Part shown: positions 1 through 20,510 of the stretch, piece by piece
Numbering within the stretch: the stretch's first letter is position 1
How the letters are laid out: each line of letters starts with the position of its first letter
Source: Hymenolepis diminuta
Taxonomy: Eukaryota; Platyhelminthes; Cestoda; Cyclophyllidea; Hymenolepididae
Direction of reading: 5' to 3'
Length of the DNA: 64,000 nucleotides
NCBI GenBank assembly: GCA_900708905.1
Contig: CAADRB010000004.1
Span: forward strand, 2,917,685-2,981,684
Notes under the pieces: generated by a model
What the model was told of the DNA's origin: nothing
Seen by the model: only the letters and a program-made list of their open reading frames with translations
Database searches by the model: none
Program-made: the position numbers and the translations under genes

Positions 1-1695
1 TTTATAAAACTCTGTAAACGAAATTCGTTCACATCATGTGATAGATTTTAGTATTACTACTTCTCTGTGTATGTAGCTAAGAATTAAGATTCCTCACTTG
101 TATACTGCTGACTAATCAGATAGCCAACCAATTCCAAATATTCAAACTGCATGCAAGGAGCTGCACTCTCTTAAAAAATAAAAGTTGAGCTACAGGTCTT
201 CCTCCTTCTTTCTTTAGGATCTGAGATACCGTAGTCATGATGCAATTTTGTAAGCATCCAAGATTATTTGAATGTCAACACATCGATATGTAAGAATTAG
301 CATCACACCATAAGTTCAGAAATTTGATAATGAAAAACTCATCTTTTCCCGAATTTTCTTGCATTCTTAATAGGTTACACCACTCTCATTCACTGCATAT
401 TAGAACCACTGTCTACCTACCCTTGTTTTATTGATTATTCAAAACTGATAGTGGTGAAAACGATCAACGGTATCGATAACAATTTTAGAAATAATTAGTT
501 GATTCAAAGGAAGAACTAGAAAGAAACCAATGACTTTAAATTTTAATAAAGTAAATCGAATTAAGTGTTGAGTTAATACCTATCGGAGCTTAAAATAAAC
601 CATAGACTTCAGTGCGCAATACTCTGGGTCGTTTGGCTTATAGGCAATTTCGTATTACGGGGCTTGGCTTGTCCATTTCGAACATTTGGTAAGTAGTCTA
701 ACATGTAACCTGGGAATTATTATGGTGGTCAATTATACATACTACTGAAATTTAGTAGTATATAAAACAGATATTAATTTTGTCAGGGAAAAACATTTAA
801 AAAATCTTCGTAACTATGGTTTCTCCTTGACAGGGAGAAATTCTAACATTTGAAATTTAGAATACTAGAATAAGAAACAATGAATAATACATTTTACTTA
901 AAAATTGTACAATCTGAACACCAAAATAAGATGAAGAAAAACCGTGTGATATTTCGACTTTATTTTCAACTTCTGCTCAGACCCCTATTAAGCAGGTTCA
1001 AACCTCATCTTGTACGGGTATTTTTCCATGAATAATAAAATCTATCGAAAAATTAATAAGAATATAAAGGCTTCTGTGTTTAACTCTGCTTTGCGGTTAA
1101 AGACGATAATTAGAGAAAATCTATAAAAGATGTACCATTATAATAATATTTAACTTAGAATATAATAACGAAAGTCATGATAAGTAAATAATAAAATAAG
1201 TTTCACTCCCAAAAGAACGATTTATAGTGCAACTAGTAATGAAAAAACGGGGTTGTGCATACCTCAAAGATCTGAACTGGGTGGATGAATGAAGGCAGTG
1301 GGAATTTGCAGAATCCTAGCAAGATTACCCAAGGTCAAGGTCGCAACAAGAAGTGACGTGATTGGTCAAAGAGAATGGTGTCCTGAAAGGACATACATTA
1401 TAAATTTATTTCTATTTTCCAACATATATTAATTTTGTGATAGACTAGGGTAAGTAAGTTCAAGTTCTACAAAAAATTCAGATGAAAAAATGAGAACTTC
1501 GGAAAACAATCTTCAGTAAATAAACTCTCAAATTGTGTATTCCCAATCAGACGGACAAGGTCTGTGTCTAGAAATTTTATTTATCGCTTCAACAACAGAG
1601 CAAAAAATTGTTTACATAAATATATTTTTTTCAACCTAACGATAAGCTAACTAGAAAAAACAAGAAAATAGGTTATAACCCCCATGCCTATTTAT
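1..1695. other. No gene found
   Basis: AT-rich with stops in all frames. A lone B-box-like GGTTCAAACC near 994 may be a SINE-head remnant; nothing else is recognisable. Confidence 0.5.
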
Positions 1696-1880
1696 GGCTG
1701 CATTCTTCAACACTCACCTCGGGTGATAGGATAGCATCATGGAGGTCCTATGGTGAGAAACTCGAATTCTGCCACCCTCCGTACCTTATTAACCAAACCT
1801 AAACAGTGTAGATGGTCACTCCGCTTCACTGGATGTGCACTTTGCTGCCGTAAACATTGACCACTACCTCACTGGCAAAT
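1696..1880 (-). repeat. tRNA-derived SINE-like repeat, copy 1
   Basis: Read on the minus strand it has the family order: a head with GAGGTAGTGGTC, then CAGTGAAGCGGAGTGACCA, GAATTCGAGTTTCTCACCA, ATGATGCTA, and the tail GGTGAGTGTTGAAGAATGC. Compare the copies at 19365 and 54775. Confidence 0.65.
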
Positions 1881-2639
1881 TATACGCAAATCCAGTTGTT
1901 GAGTCTGGCCGCATAATATATTGTCTTTGAAACACGGTGCGCTGAGCATGATCGACTTCCTTCTGCCGTTATGATTATTCCGATTGTCTAGCCAAACGAT
2001 TGTAGATCACTCAATATTGGTAAGTTATGATCTAGTCAAGAATGCTCGATAGATCCTACATGTAGTAATATACAAAACTTTGTCTGTTTTCATAATAAAA
2101 AGCCCCCAAATTTTTCGTGAGTCTATTTTTACTACAGCATGAAAGGTAATATCCCACTTTCATAAAAAGTATTTTAGCTTTACGATCATATTCTAACACT
2201 ACGCTCCTTCGTTGAAAAAAACGATTCAATAACTCAGAAGACAAGTTTATCGGAAGATAAACAATTTTTTAGGAAACGGAATTAAATTAGGTCCAGTAGA
2301 ATGCGACAAAGTGATTTTAATAATAAGATCGCAATAAATGTATGAACATTAAAGATGAAAAGGGTGTTTTACAATGTTAATAATAGAGATTTCCGAATTT
2401 TTCACTTATGTTAACGAGAAAAAAATACACAAATAGGCAGGCAAAGATGGACAACATCAATTAATATATTTTTGCATTTAAATAGAATCTAAAAGTAATT
2501 CATTTTAACATTTTACCGTACGTATGCGATCAGAAAATGTAGAAATTAGACTTGATCAATTCGGTTGTATGCTTTCTTCAATCAGACAAATATCAATTAT
2601 ATAAGATCAAGAAAATATAAATTAATAAAAAACTCAGCT

Positions 2640-3060
2640 CTAGAATAAACATTAAAGGATGACTCCCTATGCATTTTTCAGGTTTAAATCTCAGCAACAT
2701 TCTCCATCAGAATGCCTAAGTTTTTTAGGCCATTAAGCAGCAGTGATGTTTTTATTATCCCTATGATTCAAAATCCCTGCATTATGTCTAAACGCGTCAA
2801 TCGCTTCCCCCTTCCTATAAAGGTCTCGTTTCATTAAAGTACACTGCACTCACCCCTCACCCACGTCCTTGCCCAAGTGACCTCTATAAACCGTCTTTGT
2901 ATTTTCACTCACACGTACGCACTTCCTATCCTTCCCCCTGTTCTCCCTCTCGCCATCATATCCTTTACTTGCTCGATTTCCCCTAGTAGTTGACCTACAC
3001 AACTCTTTGTGTTCTACTATTTGAAGGTGGGACGGCGTCCTAGAGCCACTCGCGTTCTAT
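2640..3060 (+). repeat. Unclassified ~400-bp repeat (family B), copy 1
   Basis: Pyrimidine-rich, no open frame. Shares with 35700, 49595 and the reverse copy at 32640 the ordered blocks GACTC.CTAT, AGTGAT.TTT, GTCTAAACG, AAAGTACACTGCACTC, GCCCAAGTGAC, CTTTGTATTTTCACTCACAC and CACAACTCTTTGTGTTCTAC. Confidence 0.7.
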
Positions 3061-3734
3061 CAGGACTCTTTTTCACCGATGGAGTAGATTATCCATGTTA
3101 TTGGATGCGTGGCGATGGACATCGATCTCTTACTTGACAAACGTGAATGCTATTTTAATCGAAAGATCTCAAGCACTAGTCTTTATGTACTATTTAGAGA
3201 TTTACCTCGATACCATTTAATAATGACCTTTTGCAAATGAATTCCAAATGGACTTGTTTGAAACAATGAACCAACTCGATTTGACACTTTTTCTGTCGCT
3301 TTAATTACAAAGGCATATAAAAAAATATATACTTTACTTTATCTCCCATTTAAAATGCATTCAACGGAACTTTTTGTATTTTTGCACAGGTTTAATGAAA
3401 TAGGAAATACAAACAACTTTCAAATCCAAAATGGAACAAGGCAATTCCACCGGCTAAGTGGAAAAACCCCAATTAATTAAATTACCCCTTAATGAATCTT
3501 TTCCGCTTCGCAGCATGAAAAAGGAGCGCTAAAACTTAAGAAGTAAAATCCGAATTTTTTCAAACATATTTCGGTTGAAAGACTGGGAAAAAATCAAATG
3601 ATTGGATGAGGACAACAAGAACAACTGCCCATTAATTACGCCTTCACCAAAAAATTACGATGGTTAAATCACTGCACAAAGGATAAGTTGACTATAAGTG
3701 TCGCTCCACAAAACTTTATCATAGTAAAAAAATG

Positions 3735-3800
3735 CTTTAGATGATATCAACGTACTCGTCTGCAAAGGGGTCACAGGTTCGATACTTGCATTGGAAGGTA
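3735..3800 (+). repeat. Possible head fragment of the SINE-like repeat
   Basis: GGGGTCACAGGTTCGATACT contains a good pol III B box (GGTTCGA) in the same setting as the GGTCACGGGTTCAA of the 44.5-kb copy. The rest of the element is not evident. Confidence 0.3.
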
Positions 3801-4861
3801 AGATGAGAAAAATATCAATGAATGGGGCTTTTGGGGACCTTAATCATAACTTGAGGTGATCGAAAAACTTCCCTTCAAGAATGAAATCTCCCTGTTTATC
3901 TTACCCTTCCCATCGGTAAATATTACGTATACGTAAGCTAATACACCCCTAATCCAAATCGGATCTTTGAAAGTACCTTTACTCCAAATGGACTAAAAAG
4001 TTGAAAATGATCCAAATACCATAGTAGGAATAGACGGAGATCATTATCAAGATTGATTAATGCAAGGCAGGCCCAGATAGTGCTCAAGGTTGAACTATCT
4101 ATGACCAAAAATAAGATTGCGTGCATTTTCATGGTAATCTGTCCATATGTCCACTCATATTAAAGTTAAGAGCACCTTCATTATCAACAATCATCAGGTT
4201 TGTATTCAATCTCATGACCGTCAATAGTAAAGATGATAAGAACCATCTAATTAGAAAGTAGATAATAAGGACCAATTAATCAGACTTATTATTAAATAAT
4301 GCTAAGTTCATTAGATTAAGAGATCGTATCAGAGGTACAATTAAAACAATATTACATTTACTGAAGAAACGGAAGTCAATTGTGAAATTTGAATATCTTG
4401 ATCCTGAAACCAACCAGTTGCAAATAATTTCGCTTTCTATAAGACATTCGTGACGTGAGCATTTAAGTGCTCTGTTCAGATAAAGCTAGGTAGTAGGTAG
4501 TAATCGCAGATGTCTAAATTAAGCTGAGTTAATTGTGCACGAAGCGAAGAATGAAAAAAGAAATCAACTTTCGTATCGTGACTGAAAATGTTCGTTTTTT
4601 CGAGCCAATGGGATAAAAAACGAAATGAAAAATACCATAAGGAGTTTATTGTATTTCAGGAAACCTTTAGGAAAATACTTATGAATACTCCACAACCATT
4701 TATAAAAATCGGTACAGATCACTGATTATTACGAGGCAATTTGAAAAATCAGGCACACTATAATCATTTTTCAGCTCATTGTGGTAAAAGACTGGGCTCA
4801 AAGAACTGGATCAGAATATACATGGGAGATTTCGAAACATGCATCAGACGATCCCTATACC

Positions 4862-5030
4862 GCACAATCACCTTGAGTAGATGAGTAAAATCGTAGAGCC
4901 TCCTCGGTGAGAAATTTCGATTTCTGCCATCCACTTATTAGCCAGCTTTAACTAGCGAAATTGGTCAACCGGTTCATTTGGTGTGCACCGACGTACGAAT
5001 CAACAACTGCGCCACTGCCGTACAGGTAAT
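4862..5030 (-). repeat. tRNA-derived SINE-like repeat, copy 2
   Basis: Minus-strand order: head ACGGCAGTGGCGCAGTTG (A-box like), then GGTTGACCAATTTCGCTAG, GAAATTTCTCACCGAGGAGG, and a tail near 4862. Same family as copies at 1696 and 13792. Confidence 0.6.
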
Positions 5031-8000
5031 CCCTTTAAGTTAATTCAATCATTAAATGCATTTGGATGCTGCTCAACCTTACATGTAAGTTTTGAAAACA
5101 TGCAGAAGTTCTACTATAGAAATACCAAAACACAAATCGAAATCTTAATTCCCAAACCAATGTAAGAGCATTTTCCAACTTCCGTTTTGAACAAGGAGGT
5201 GGCATTCTGAACCCAGTGTGATGAAAAACGGGCACTATACAACCCCTTTCCACTAAACGGACTTCTTCAAACTGGTACAGTTGACGTTTGCTGGAAGTAA
5301 GAGGATAAGTGTTACTTCATTGATTGCTGACTTACGGATCTGCATGTCAATTGATACACAACCGGTCCAACATGATACGCTATTGATGGAACACAAGCGA
5401 CACTTTTTAAAACTCTTGAAAAATGGTATTTCTGTTATTTTGAGAAAATTGTTAGTGGATATTGTAAAAAAGCACCCCACTTTGAAGATCGAAGTAGTAA
5501 AAGTGAACAAAATTAAACCAAACAGAACGAAAAAGCAGTTCCTGCAATAGGTGCCAAATTTAAACCAATATCAAAAGTAAATAGTGTTAGGAAAATGGAA
5601 GTTGGAGATCTCTTGCAACCAAAATTGGATGTGGCATTCACTTCGAGGCGTTCAAAGTGAAAGCACCGAAGGTAGAAAATGATGCATTTTGCATTCTGGT
5701 AGACTTTATCCGGAATATTCCCGTCACAGCTTCGGCGATAAAGCACGCTTCATCGGAAAGTTAATGAAATGACATTCTAAGAGGAGGAAACATCCATCGA
5801 AGTGACATTATCTGTTGTAAACTCTGCCACTTAGACACAATTTCGCCTCATTGGCTACCTTCTTTCTGTTCTTAATGAAAACATTCTGCAACCGCTTCTG
5901 TCTCCTTCCAGTCCCTAACGCTTAAAATACCTGCATTAATCCATTTTCTTGGTCATGGATATAAAAATACAAATATGAACCAGTAGTATAGCCAACCATT
6001 CAATTACATAGACAAGCCCCGAATATCGTAGACTTAAACTCATTAGATATGAAAAGGTCAGATCATGAAAAATGGACTTTAGAATATTTGAATACTACAA
6101 TGTGAATTATAAAACTTATGAAAAAGTAGACGACCCAATGATTCGAGAATTCAAATAAAGTAAGACTAAACAATCTAATACAACTATATATATATATATA
6201 TATATATTCGAATCTCCCATTTCCCATCCCGTTTCATCTCTAATCTCTAACTGGACCATTTTGCTATTTCGCATAATCAAATGCTTGCCCATAATTAAAA
6301 ATTATTGATTTAAAATTATTCACATTATTTCCTGTAAGTAGAAGTTCTACAAAATAAGTAGAACAAACATAATTAGGATAAATTAGCAACGTTATAAACT
6401 TCAAGGTAAATATGATAATTAAGTGAGATAAAAGTAGACTTCATGTTGGATACTAAGTAAGGGAGTGCAAAGTATCTCCACTAATCACCACACGACAGTA
6501 AAAAACATTAATGGGGATTTTAACGAAACATCCATGCTTATGGATAAAACTAGTCTGAATTGAGATGGGTGATATGATTTTCACTCTAAAATTCTAATTA
6601 ATTTTTTTTGCCAGTAAAAGAATGAAAAACAAACACACAAAAATCTGTCTTCTTTTGTCATTATCAAACTACGGAAAAACGATATAAAAGTCTATCAAAA
6701 CAAAACACAATACGGATATAACTAAACTCACATGAAAGCGATTTTATATTTGTGAAAGAAACAAGAAAAAATTATGATAGAAAACAATTGCAAGTAGTTA
6801 GGGAAATTTTCTGGCTTAAAAAATTAGTGCCTTTTGATCAAAACGTTTAAAGGAAGTAATAGATAAAGTCTCAAAGATAGATAAGGCTGCTTAGAGGAAA
6901 AAAAACTTCAAACAGCTTAATTAAATTTGATATTAAATTCTGAATTCACCTTAAGATGGACTTTAGAGTAAGTTATTATTAAAATAATTCCATTTTTGTT
7001 ACTTTGGGCTTCCAATTTTGACTTTGCATTAAGTCAAGAAGTAATATATTCCATACGCATCGCCGTGCATCTAATGGGAAACATGACCGAACGTACCAGT
7101 TATAACAAGGCAAAGGGGATGACAAAGTGTGAATTTCTCGACTGAGAGAATCCTAATGTTGGAAAAGCTTCACTGTTTAAAGAATTATGATTCAGATCAA
7201 GACAACCCAAAATGAATAAAGCTGTAACTAGTGCTGAAAGAGACATGTACAAACATGTACACGTACATAAATATTTTCTAAAAGATGAAATATTTTGTGT
7301 ACAGGTGCATACCGATAAAATGCAATGTGTTAAATGCGACTATGGAAAACAACACCTCCTTTGTGTTACTCCGACCCATCTAGTTCTATAAGTAGGCCAA
7401 CGCTAACGCGATGTCCCACCCTCCTCGATTAATGAGCTCTCCATTAAAACAATGACAAACAGATCCCCAAAAAACAGCCCTTCTCAATCTCAGTAAACAT
7501 CCTGTCTTCCAATAGTGGGTAAAATGAGACTGGTGATTTAGCGATACTGAAACAGGAAGCTTAATCACCCTGGCAATTTAACACTATAGACATCCCAGTT
7601 ATCAGTAGGAAGCGCGATTTGTGTGCCGAAACAATGTAAGCTTTTCAAAATGAATTACCCTTGTAATTACTTCACAAAGAAACAAAAAACTTAAATAAAT
7701 TAATGGTTCACCTTGTGTGAGCACAACCTAATGAGCTCTGCTAAATTAAAAAGTTTGAGCTGGTTTCGAAGCCCAACTAAAATGAATATGGGAGTGGTGC
7801 AACCACACACTCTTTAAACTCACGCAATTTCAGATGCTGGCTTTCTTCCGGCATCAGACAGATCGGAACGGTATCGGGAACTATATGATCAAGAAGCTTC
7901 AAGATAATTCAAATCTCCATTCATGGAAAACAGCGTCCCTGTTCCAATTTTCTTGAAAACTATTTTTTAATGGACATGAACTTATCACGTATCCTGAGAA

Positions 8001-8429
8001 TGCTAAGAACAAAGAGGCGCAAATTGCAATTCAAGCTACAGAAATATCCTTACTTTTTAAGAAAGACATATTTTACCTTCCTCCCTATTCGGAAAATGTA
8101 ATATTTAAAGATATGTATCTTTATTTTCAAACTGTACTTATAATACGAACATTAACCAAACATTTCCTGATCAAAACTAAAATGCTAAAATGAATAAAGA
8201 TGCCAAGGGATATTTATGTTAAACCGGTCTATCATTACTAAAATGTTCAACAGTACATCTCCATCTCAAAGGCATTGGTGCAAATAAAAGCAGTGAAGCA
8301 CGAGAATGCAATTACATATGAAGGACAATAGAAAAGAAAGAAATGATCTTGCACTATCGACAGGAACATTGCTTTACGGATGCGATGATCAACGAAACTC
8401 CCGATACCCAACAATCGGATGCGTTGTCA
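5031..8429. other. No confident gene; one weak open frame
   Basis: The only notable open stretch is 5281-5547 on the plus strand (89 codons, starting at TTG), basic and lysine-rich, followed by broken frames to about 5760 that keep a similar character. I recognise no family; see the finding. From 5761 on only AT-rich sequence and the (TA)n tract at 6185 are seen. Confidence 0.4.
6185..6207. repeat. (TA)n microsatellite
   Basis: An uninterrupted run of about 11.5 TA units. Similar shorter runs lie at 13980-13998 and 41745-41762. Confidence 0.9.
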
Positions 8430-8560
8430 TATAAGTGACAAGGTTTGTTAAAACGCCACAAGTCATTCGCAAACTGCCACTTAATTCAATGCGAGTCTCT
8501 TCAAAGGACAAATACCTCAAAGCTGAGCAGTGAAGAAGTACAATCCCGTATCCGACGAAA
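8430..8560 (+). repeat. Copy of the repeat at 57165-57290
   Basis: Shares the ordered blocks AACGCCACAA, ATTCA.TGCGAG, CTCTTCA and GAAGAAGTA with 57165-57290 on the same strand. One frame holds a basic segment LLKRHKSF. Likely transposon debris. Confidence 0.45.
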
Positions 8561-11500
8561 AAATCTCCCCCACTCTCTTCTCAAAATTATGCACTTCAAG
8601 TTTATCCGAGTAATGCAGTCTTCCAAATGAAAGGACATATAAAAAATTAAATCAGTTCCTATGCTTGTTTATCTTTGCTTAAAAAAAAGAGATTACGCTT
8701 AGAAATACCTATTTATGAAAATGTCGATGAAAATTGATATCTTATGGAATTTTCACCTAAACTTCTGCTAAGCAAAGCTTTAAATATCTCGAACCAAGAA
8801 AGGACATAGAAACGAGGAGTTACTAATTTTCCTTTTTACCCTTTAGAACAGCAATCATCCGATTTCAATCTCCCTTCTTGGCAGTATTAAATGTTAAATT
8901 GATCTCATGGGTATTTAAATATCATAATACACTCTAAAAATAAATGTAAGCATATCCTTTCTTGAAGACTGTACTTTCTTTTAATCTCGAAGCCCAAACG
9001 AATTGATTATCCTATCAAAAACTAATAGACTCAATAATATCTTCGCAAAAATGAAGACTGCAAACTTAAGAAGGAAGCGAAGGCAGAAGAATAGGACAAT
9101 TCACATAGATTCAAATGAGTCTACGTAATCTAGAGTAACTTTATCTTAAGCCAGCGAATCCTTGCAAAAAAGAATTTATTTAAGCATATGCATTATGTAA
9201 GAGGAAGACTGATTGTTGAGTGGATGTATTAGCAAAATTTAATAAAAAAAAACAGAAATCGTAAACAAAAACTGATAAGTCTACCATACATCATTACTAT
9301 GAGTAAAAAACGAAAATGACCGAATCTGTTGTCAAATTTGTCGTAATTTCCAATCATGAAATGTCAACATTTAAGACGGTGCGAAGCCTAGACAAAAAAT
9401 AATAGACGTAAAAACGAATTTAAAAAAAATTAGACTAGTGGGATTTGCACAATAATCTAAAAACTGGATAAAAATAAACTGATAGAATTAACAAACGGAT
9501 ACTTAATTTGTATAAAATTTTACATCGAAACAAGACAGGTATAAATATTTATATTTTAAACCAAACTAAGAGTTGATGAAACACTTTTCCATTGATGAAT
9601 TAAAAGAATGTAATACATGTACTAAAATTGTATAAAATTAATGGGTACTTGGTGATAATTAAAGAATGATCTTACAATTTGAGTCGAAGAATTTGCAGAA
9701 CGACGACTTCAGAGGAGGAAAAACAAGCAACTGGCTAAGGCACAGAAACGTGCGTGATGCCACTAGAAGAACACGAACCCCAAGCCCAGAAATATAACCA
9801 ATCAGAGATTTAGCTGAAGGTCACTCACTTCTGCATTCTCTAATCAGATACTCGTATGTATTTTTCTGCTTCGTAATTGGTTCTGTGTAGTGGTGATTAA
9901 TGCATCCGTTTGTTATACGTAGCTTCGGAGAATCAATAGTGTTGAATTAATCAAAGCAAATTAAAGTACTTTGGTTAAATTGTAATTAAGTCAATTAATG
10001 TAACGATCGATGATTTCAATTTGAATTTGAATTCGTTTGCCATTCAGTTAAATAATGAATGCTCTAAAGAAAGTACTAACGTCTATATCACGCAGATAGT
10101 ATTTCTCAGTGGGATATAAAAGACATCAATCAACAGTCGTTGACCGCGATTATTAAGGAACCGCGGGGGATGTGAGTTAAAAATAAGCTTCAAAATGAAC
10201 CCGGCACCGATTATCTTAAATAGCCAATCTTAAAGTAGAGGAAACGGAGAGGACATGAGTGAAAGTGCTTCATATCCGAATTTTATGCTAATGACTTGCT
10301 TTTTTTTCAATAATGCGCGGATAGCTCACATAACTCCTTAGCGTTATATATAACAGTAAGTTAGCCTGTTTATCTTTACTGATATCATAGATAATAGTAA
10401 TTGAAGAGGAGGAGATAGGTCTTATTATATGAAAAAATGTGATTCCGTCTACAAATTAGTAAACATACCATCAAACTTTATAAAGATTCATTTTCCATCA
10501 AATTCGTGAAATTGACTTTATTAAGAAGACGGCCACATTATACAAACTTTCACAAAAATCCAATTTGCATTCTCTAAGTGAGATGTTCCCAACTTATCTG
10601 TTGCATGATTGGCTCATCAACAAAATCGATAAAACAGGTATAGATACTAATCTGGCCGAATGAATATAATTAACTCAAATGCATGATTAATTTATTTAAG
10701 TAGCAAGTTTTTTGTCACTAAACTTCTCAACGCTACTAAGATCGGATTCTTAATTTGACAAGTCGGGAAATCCTATTTAACAAATAAAACAAAACGAGGA
10801 AATGCTAAATTAAACACTTGGCTTTAAAAATTATAGCTATTATAACTTACTAACGCACCTATTTCGCGAAGCTGTTTAGATTTAAGTGAAATCGTTCGTA
10901 GAAGCTGAATCGTAAATTTCCGACTCCGACCATTATGTAATAATTTATTGCATAAAAGTGCATATGCTTTGCCTTAGTACCGAAATTTGATCCAAATAAA
11001 TATCAGATTAAAATAAATAAGTGTTTAAAAGCATGAGTGCGCTTGAATACTATCTTCTTGGTTATGACATTGTCACTTCTGTCCCAAGGTTACATGCAAT
11101 GAAGATTGAAAAGTTGAATAAAAAAAAAAACAGAATTCCTAGCCCCTCAAATTTTGTTTAGATAACAACGTATTTGGTTAAAAGTCCCTCATCCGAAAAT
11201 AAAACAAGCTATCTGAGGTCATCAAATTACACACGTGGACATTTCTCAGCCGTTTTATACAAATACAAGCACGAAGTGTACTTTGTTATGCATAGTTATA
11301 TTATGACACCGCTAATGAAACAACTAATAAAAGCGCCCGTTAAAAGAAAAATGATCGGTGAAAAATCGTTACATCTGTAGTTTAAACGATAAAAATCCTA
11401 TTTAGAACCTGGAAAAACTGTTGATGTAAGAAGAGACTACCTACACTCGTCTGTATAATCTTCTCCAATACTTCTCAATCACGAAGAGTAGTATAACTTG

Positions 11501-12112
11501 TGCGTATAAAGATGTATGTGTTCTCCTGAAACAAATTTTGAAGCGGTTTGTGAAAATATAAATGAAAAATAACCTAATGACGTTAAGTTTTCTTTCACGC
11601 AACTACCTTCAACACTATTTTTAATTTTCAAATATCCTGATCCATGTTAGTTTTAACAAAACGTACTAATAGGAGTTCCAGCTCTGGGTGTACAATATTT
11701 ATTTAATAGGCAATTCACGTGTAAAAATTCAAATTTGAGGATTCGTCCTTTGGATTGCGTCAAATCTTGTCCACGACGTTCAGTGCTTATTGATCGTTTT
11801 TTAGTCAAGAAAAGTTTCAATTTACTTTTTTCCCAGTGGTTGAGAAAGCAAAATGATCTTACATAATATTCAACAATTTCCAGGTTTAACATAACAGAGA
11901 GGAGATAGCTAAGTTATGTAACATTTCTATATCGGATGTTATGAAAATACAACGTTCTGATAAAACAGCGTTATATCAGAGACATTAGCAACAAAGCACC
12001 AAAAATATAAACGTTAAGCAAAAAAGACCTTGTACTAAGCTTTAGTGTAAACAGTTAGCAACGCAAACATAGATAAACATACATTAGAAATCAAGCTAGC
12101 ACCCCAAATGCC
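8561..12112. other. No gene found downstream of PGM1
   Basis: AT-rich, with only short open frames (under 80 codons) lacking recognisable motifs. The 3' end of the PGM1 transcript probably falls just below 12113. Confidence 0.5.
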
Positions 12113-12118
12113 TTTATT
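12113..12118 (-). promoter_or_regulatory. Polyadenylation signal AATAAA of PGM1
   Basis: An exact AATAAA on the minus strand, about 149 nt downstream of the PGM1 stop codon at 12267. It is the first hexamer in the 3' flank and a plausible 3' end signal. Confidence 0.5.
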
Positions 12119-12150
12119 AACAAATCAAAGTATTAGCAAGGGAAACTAAA

Positions 12151-12174
12151 GGAAGCCATTAGACAATGGCTTCC
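12151..12174 (-). other. Perfect 10-bp hairpin in the PGM1 3' UTR
   Basis: GGAAGCCATT and AATGGCTTCC form a perfect 10-bp stem around the 4-nt loop AGAC. It lies about 93 nt after the PGM1 stop and 33 nt before the AATAAA signal, so it would be in the 3' UTR of the mRNA. Function is unknown. Confidence 0.55.
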
Positions 12175-12266
12175 GTAGAAGTCATAACTAACGCACAAGG
12201 AAGAAAAAAAGATAACATTGGTAGCAAGATTGAGGGATGAAGAAGATTCAATTGTTGTCGTCACAA

Positions 12267-20385
<8,119 letters not shown>

Positions 20386-20389
20386 TGAG

Positions 20390-20411
20390 CTATTTGAAAA
20401 GGAATAAGACA
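20390..20411 (-). promoter_or_regulatory. Candidate trans-splice acceptor just upstream of PGM1
   Basis: Reading the minus strand, a pyrimidine-rich run ends in AAATAG at 20390, followed by CTCA and the PGM1 ATG at 20385. This matches a 3' splice acceptor 4 nt before the start codon. No donor-bearing 5' UTR exon fits in the 125-bp gap after RNase H1, so a spliced-leader acceptor is the simplest reading. A cis-splice from further upstream is also possible. Confidence 0.4.
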
Positions 20412-20472
20412 GCGGTAAAAACTGAGAAACGAGATAGACTGAGATAAACCATAAGAGTTACACACGTAGGAA

Positions 20473-20478
20473 TTTATT
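20473..20478 (-). promoter_or_regulatory. Polyadenylation signal AATAAA of RNase H1
   Basis: On the minus strand an exact AATAAA begins 33 nt after the RNase H1 stop codon and 88 nt before the PGM1 ATG. It is the only such hexamer in the 125-bp gap, so it most likely directs 3' end formation of RNase H1. Confidence 0.6.
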
Positions 20479-20510
20479 GTAGCAAAAATAGAGATACAAA
20501 AAATAGAAAT

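Noticed and set aside
980..1020. tRNA gene at a GGTTCAAACC box
   Set aside because: A B-box-like sequence is present, but no acceptor stem or anticodon arm can be folded around it.
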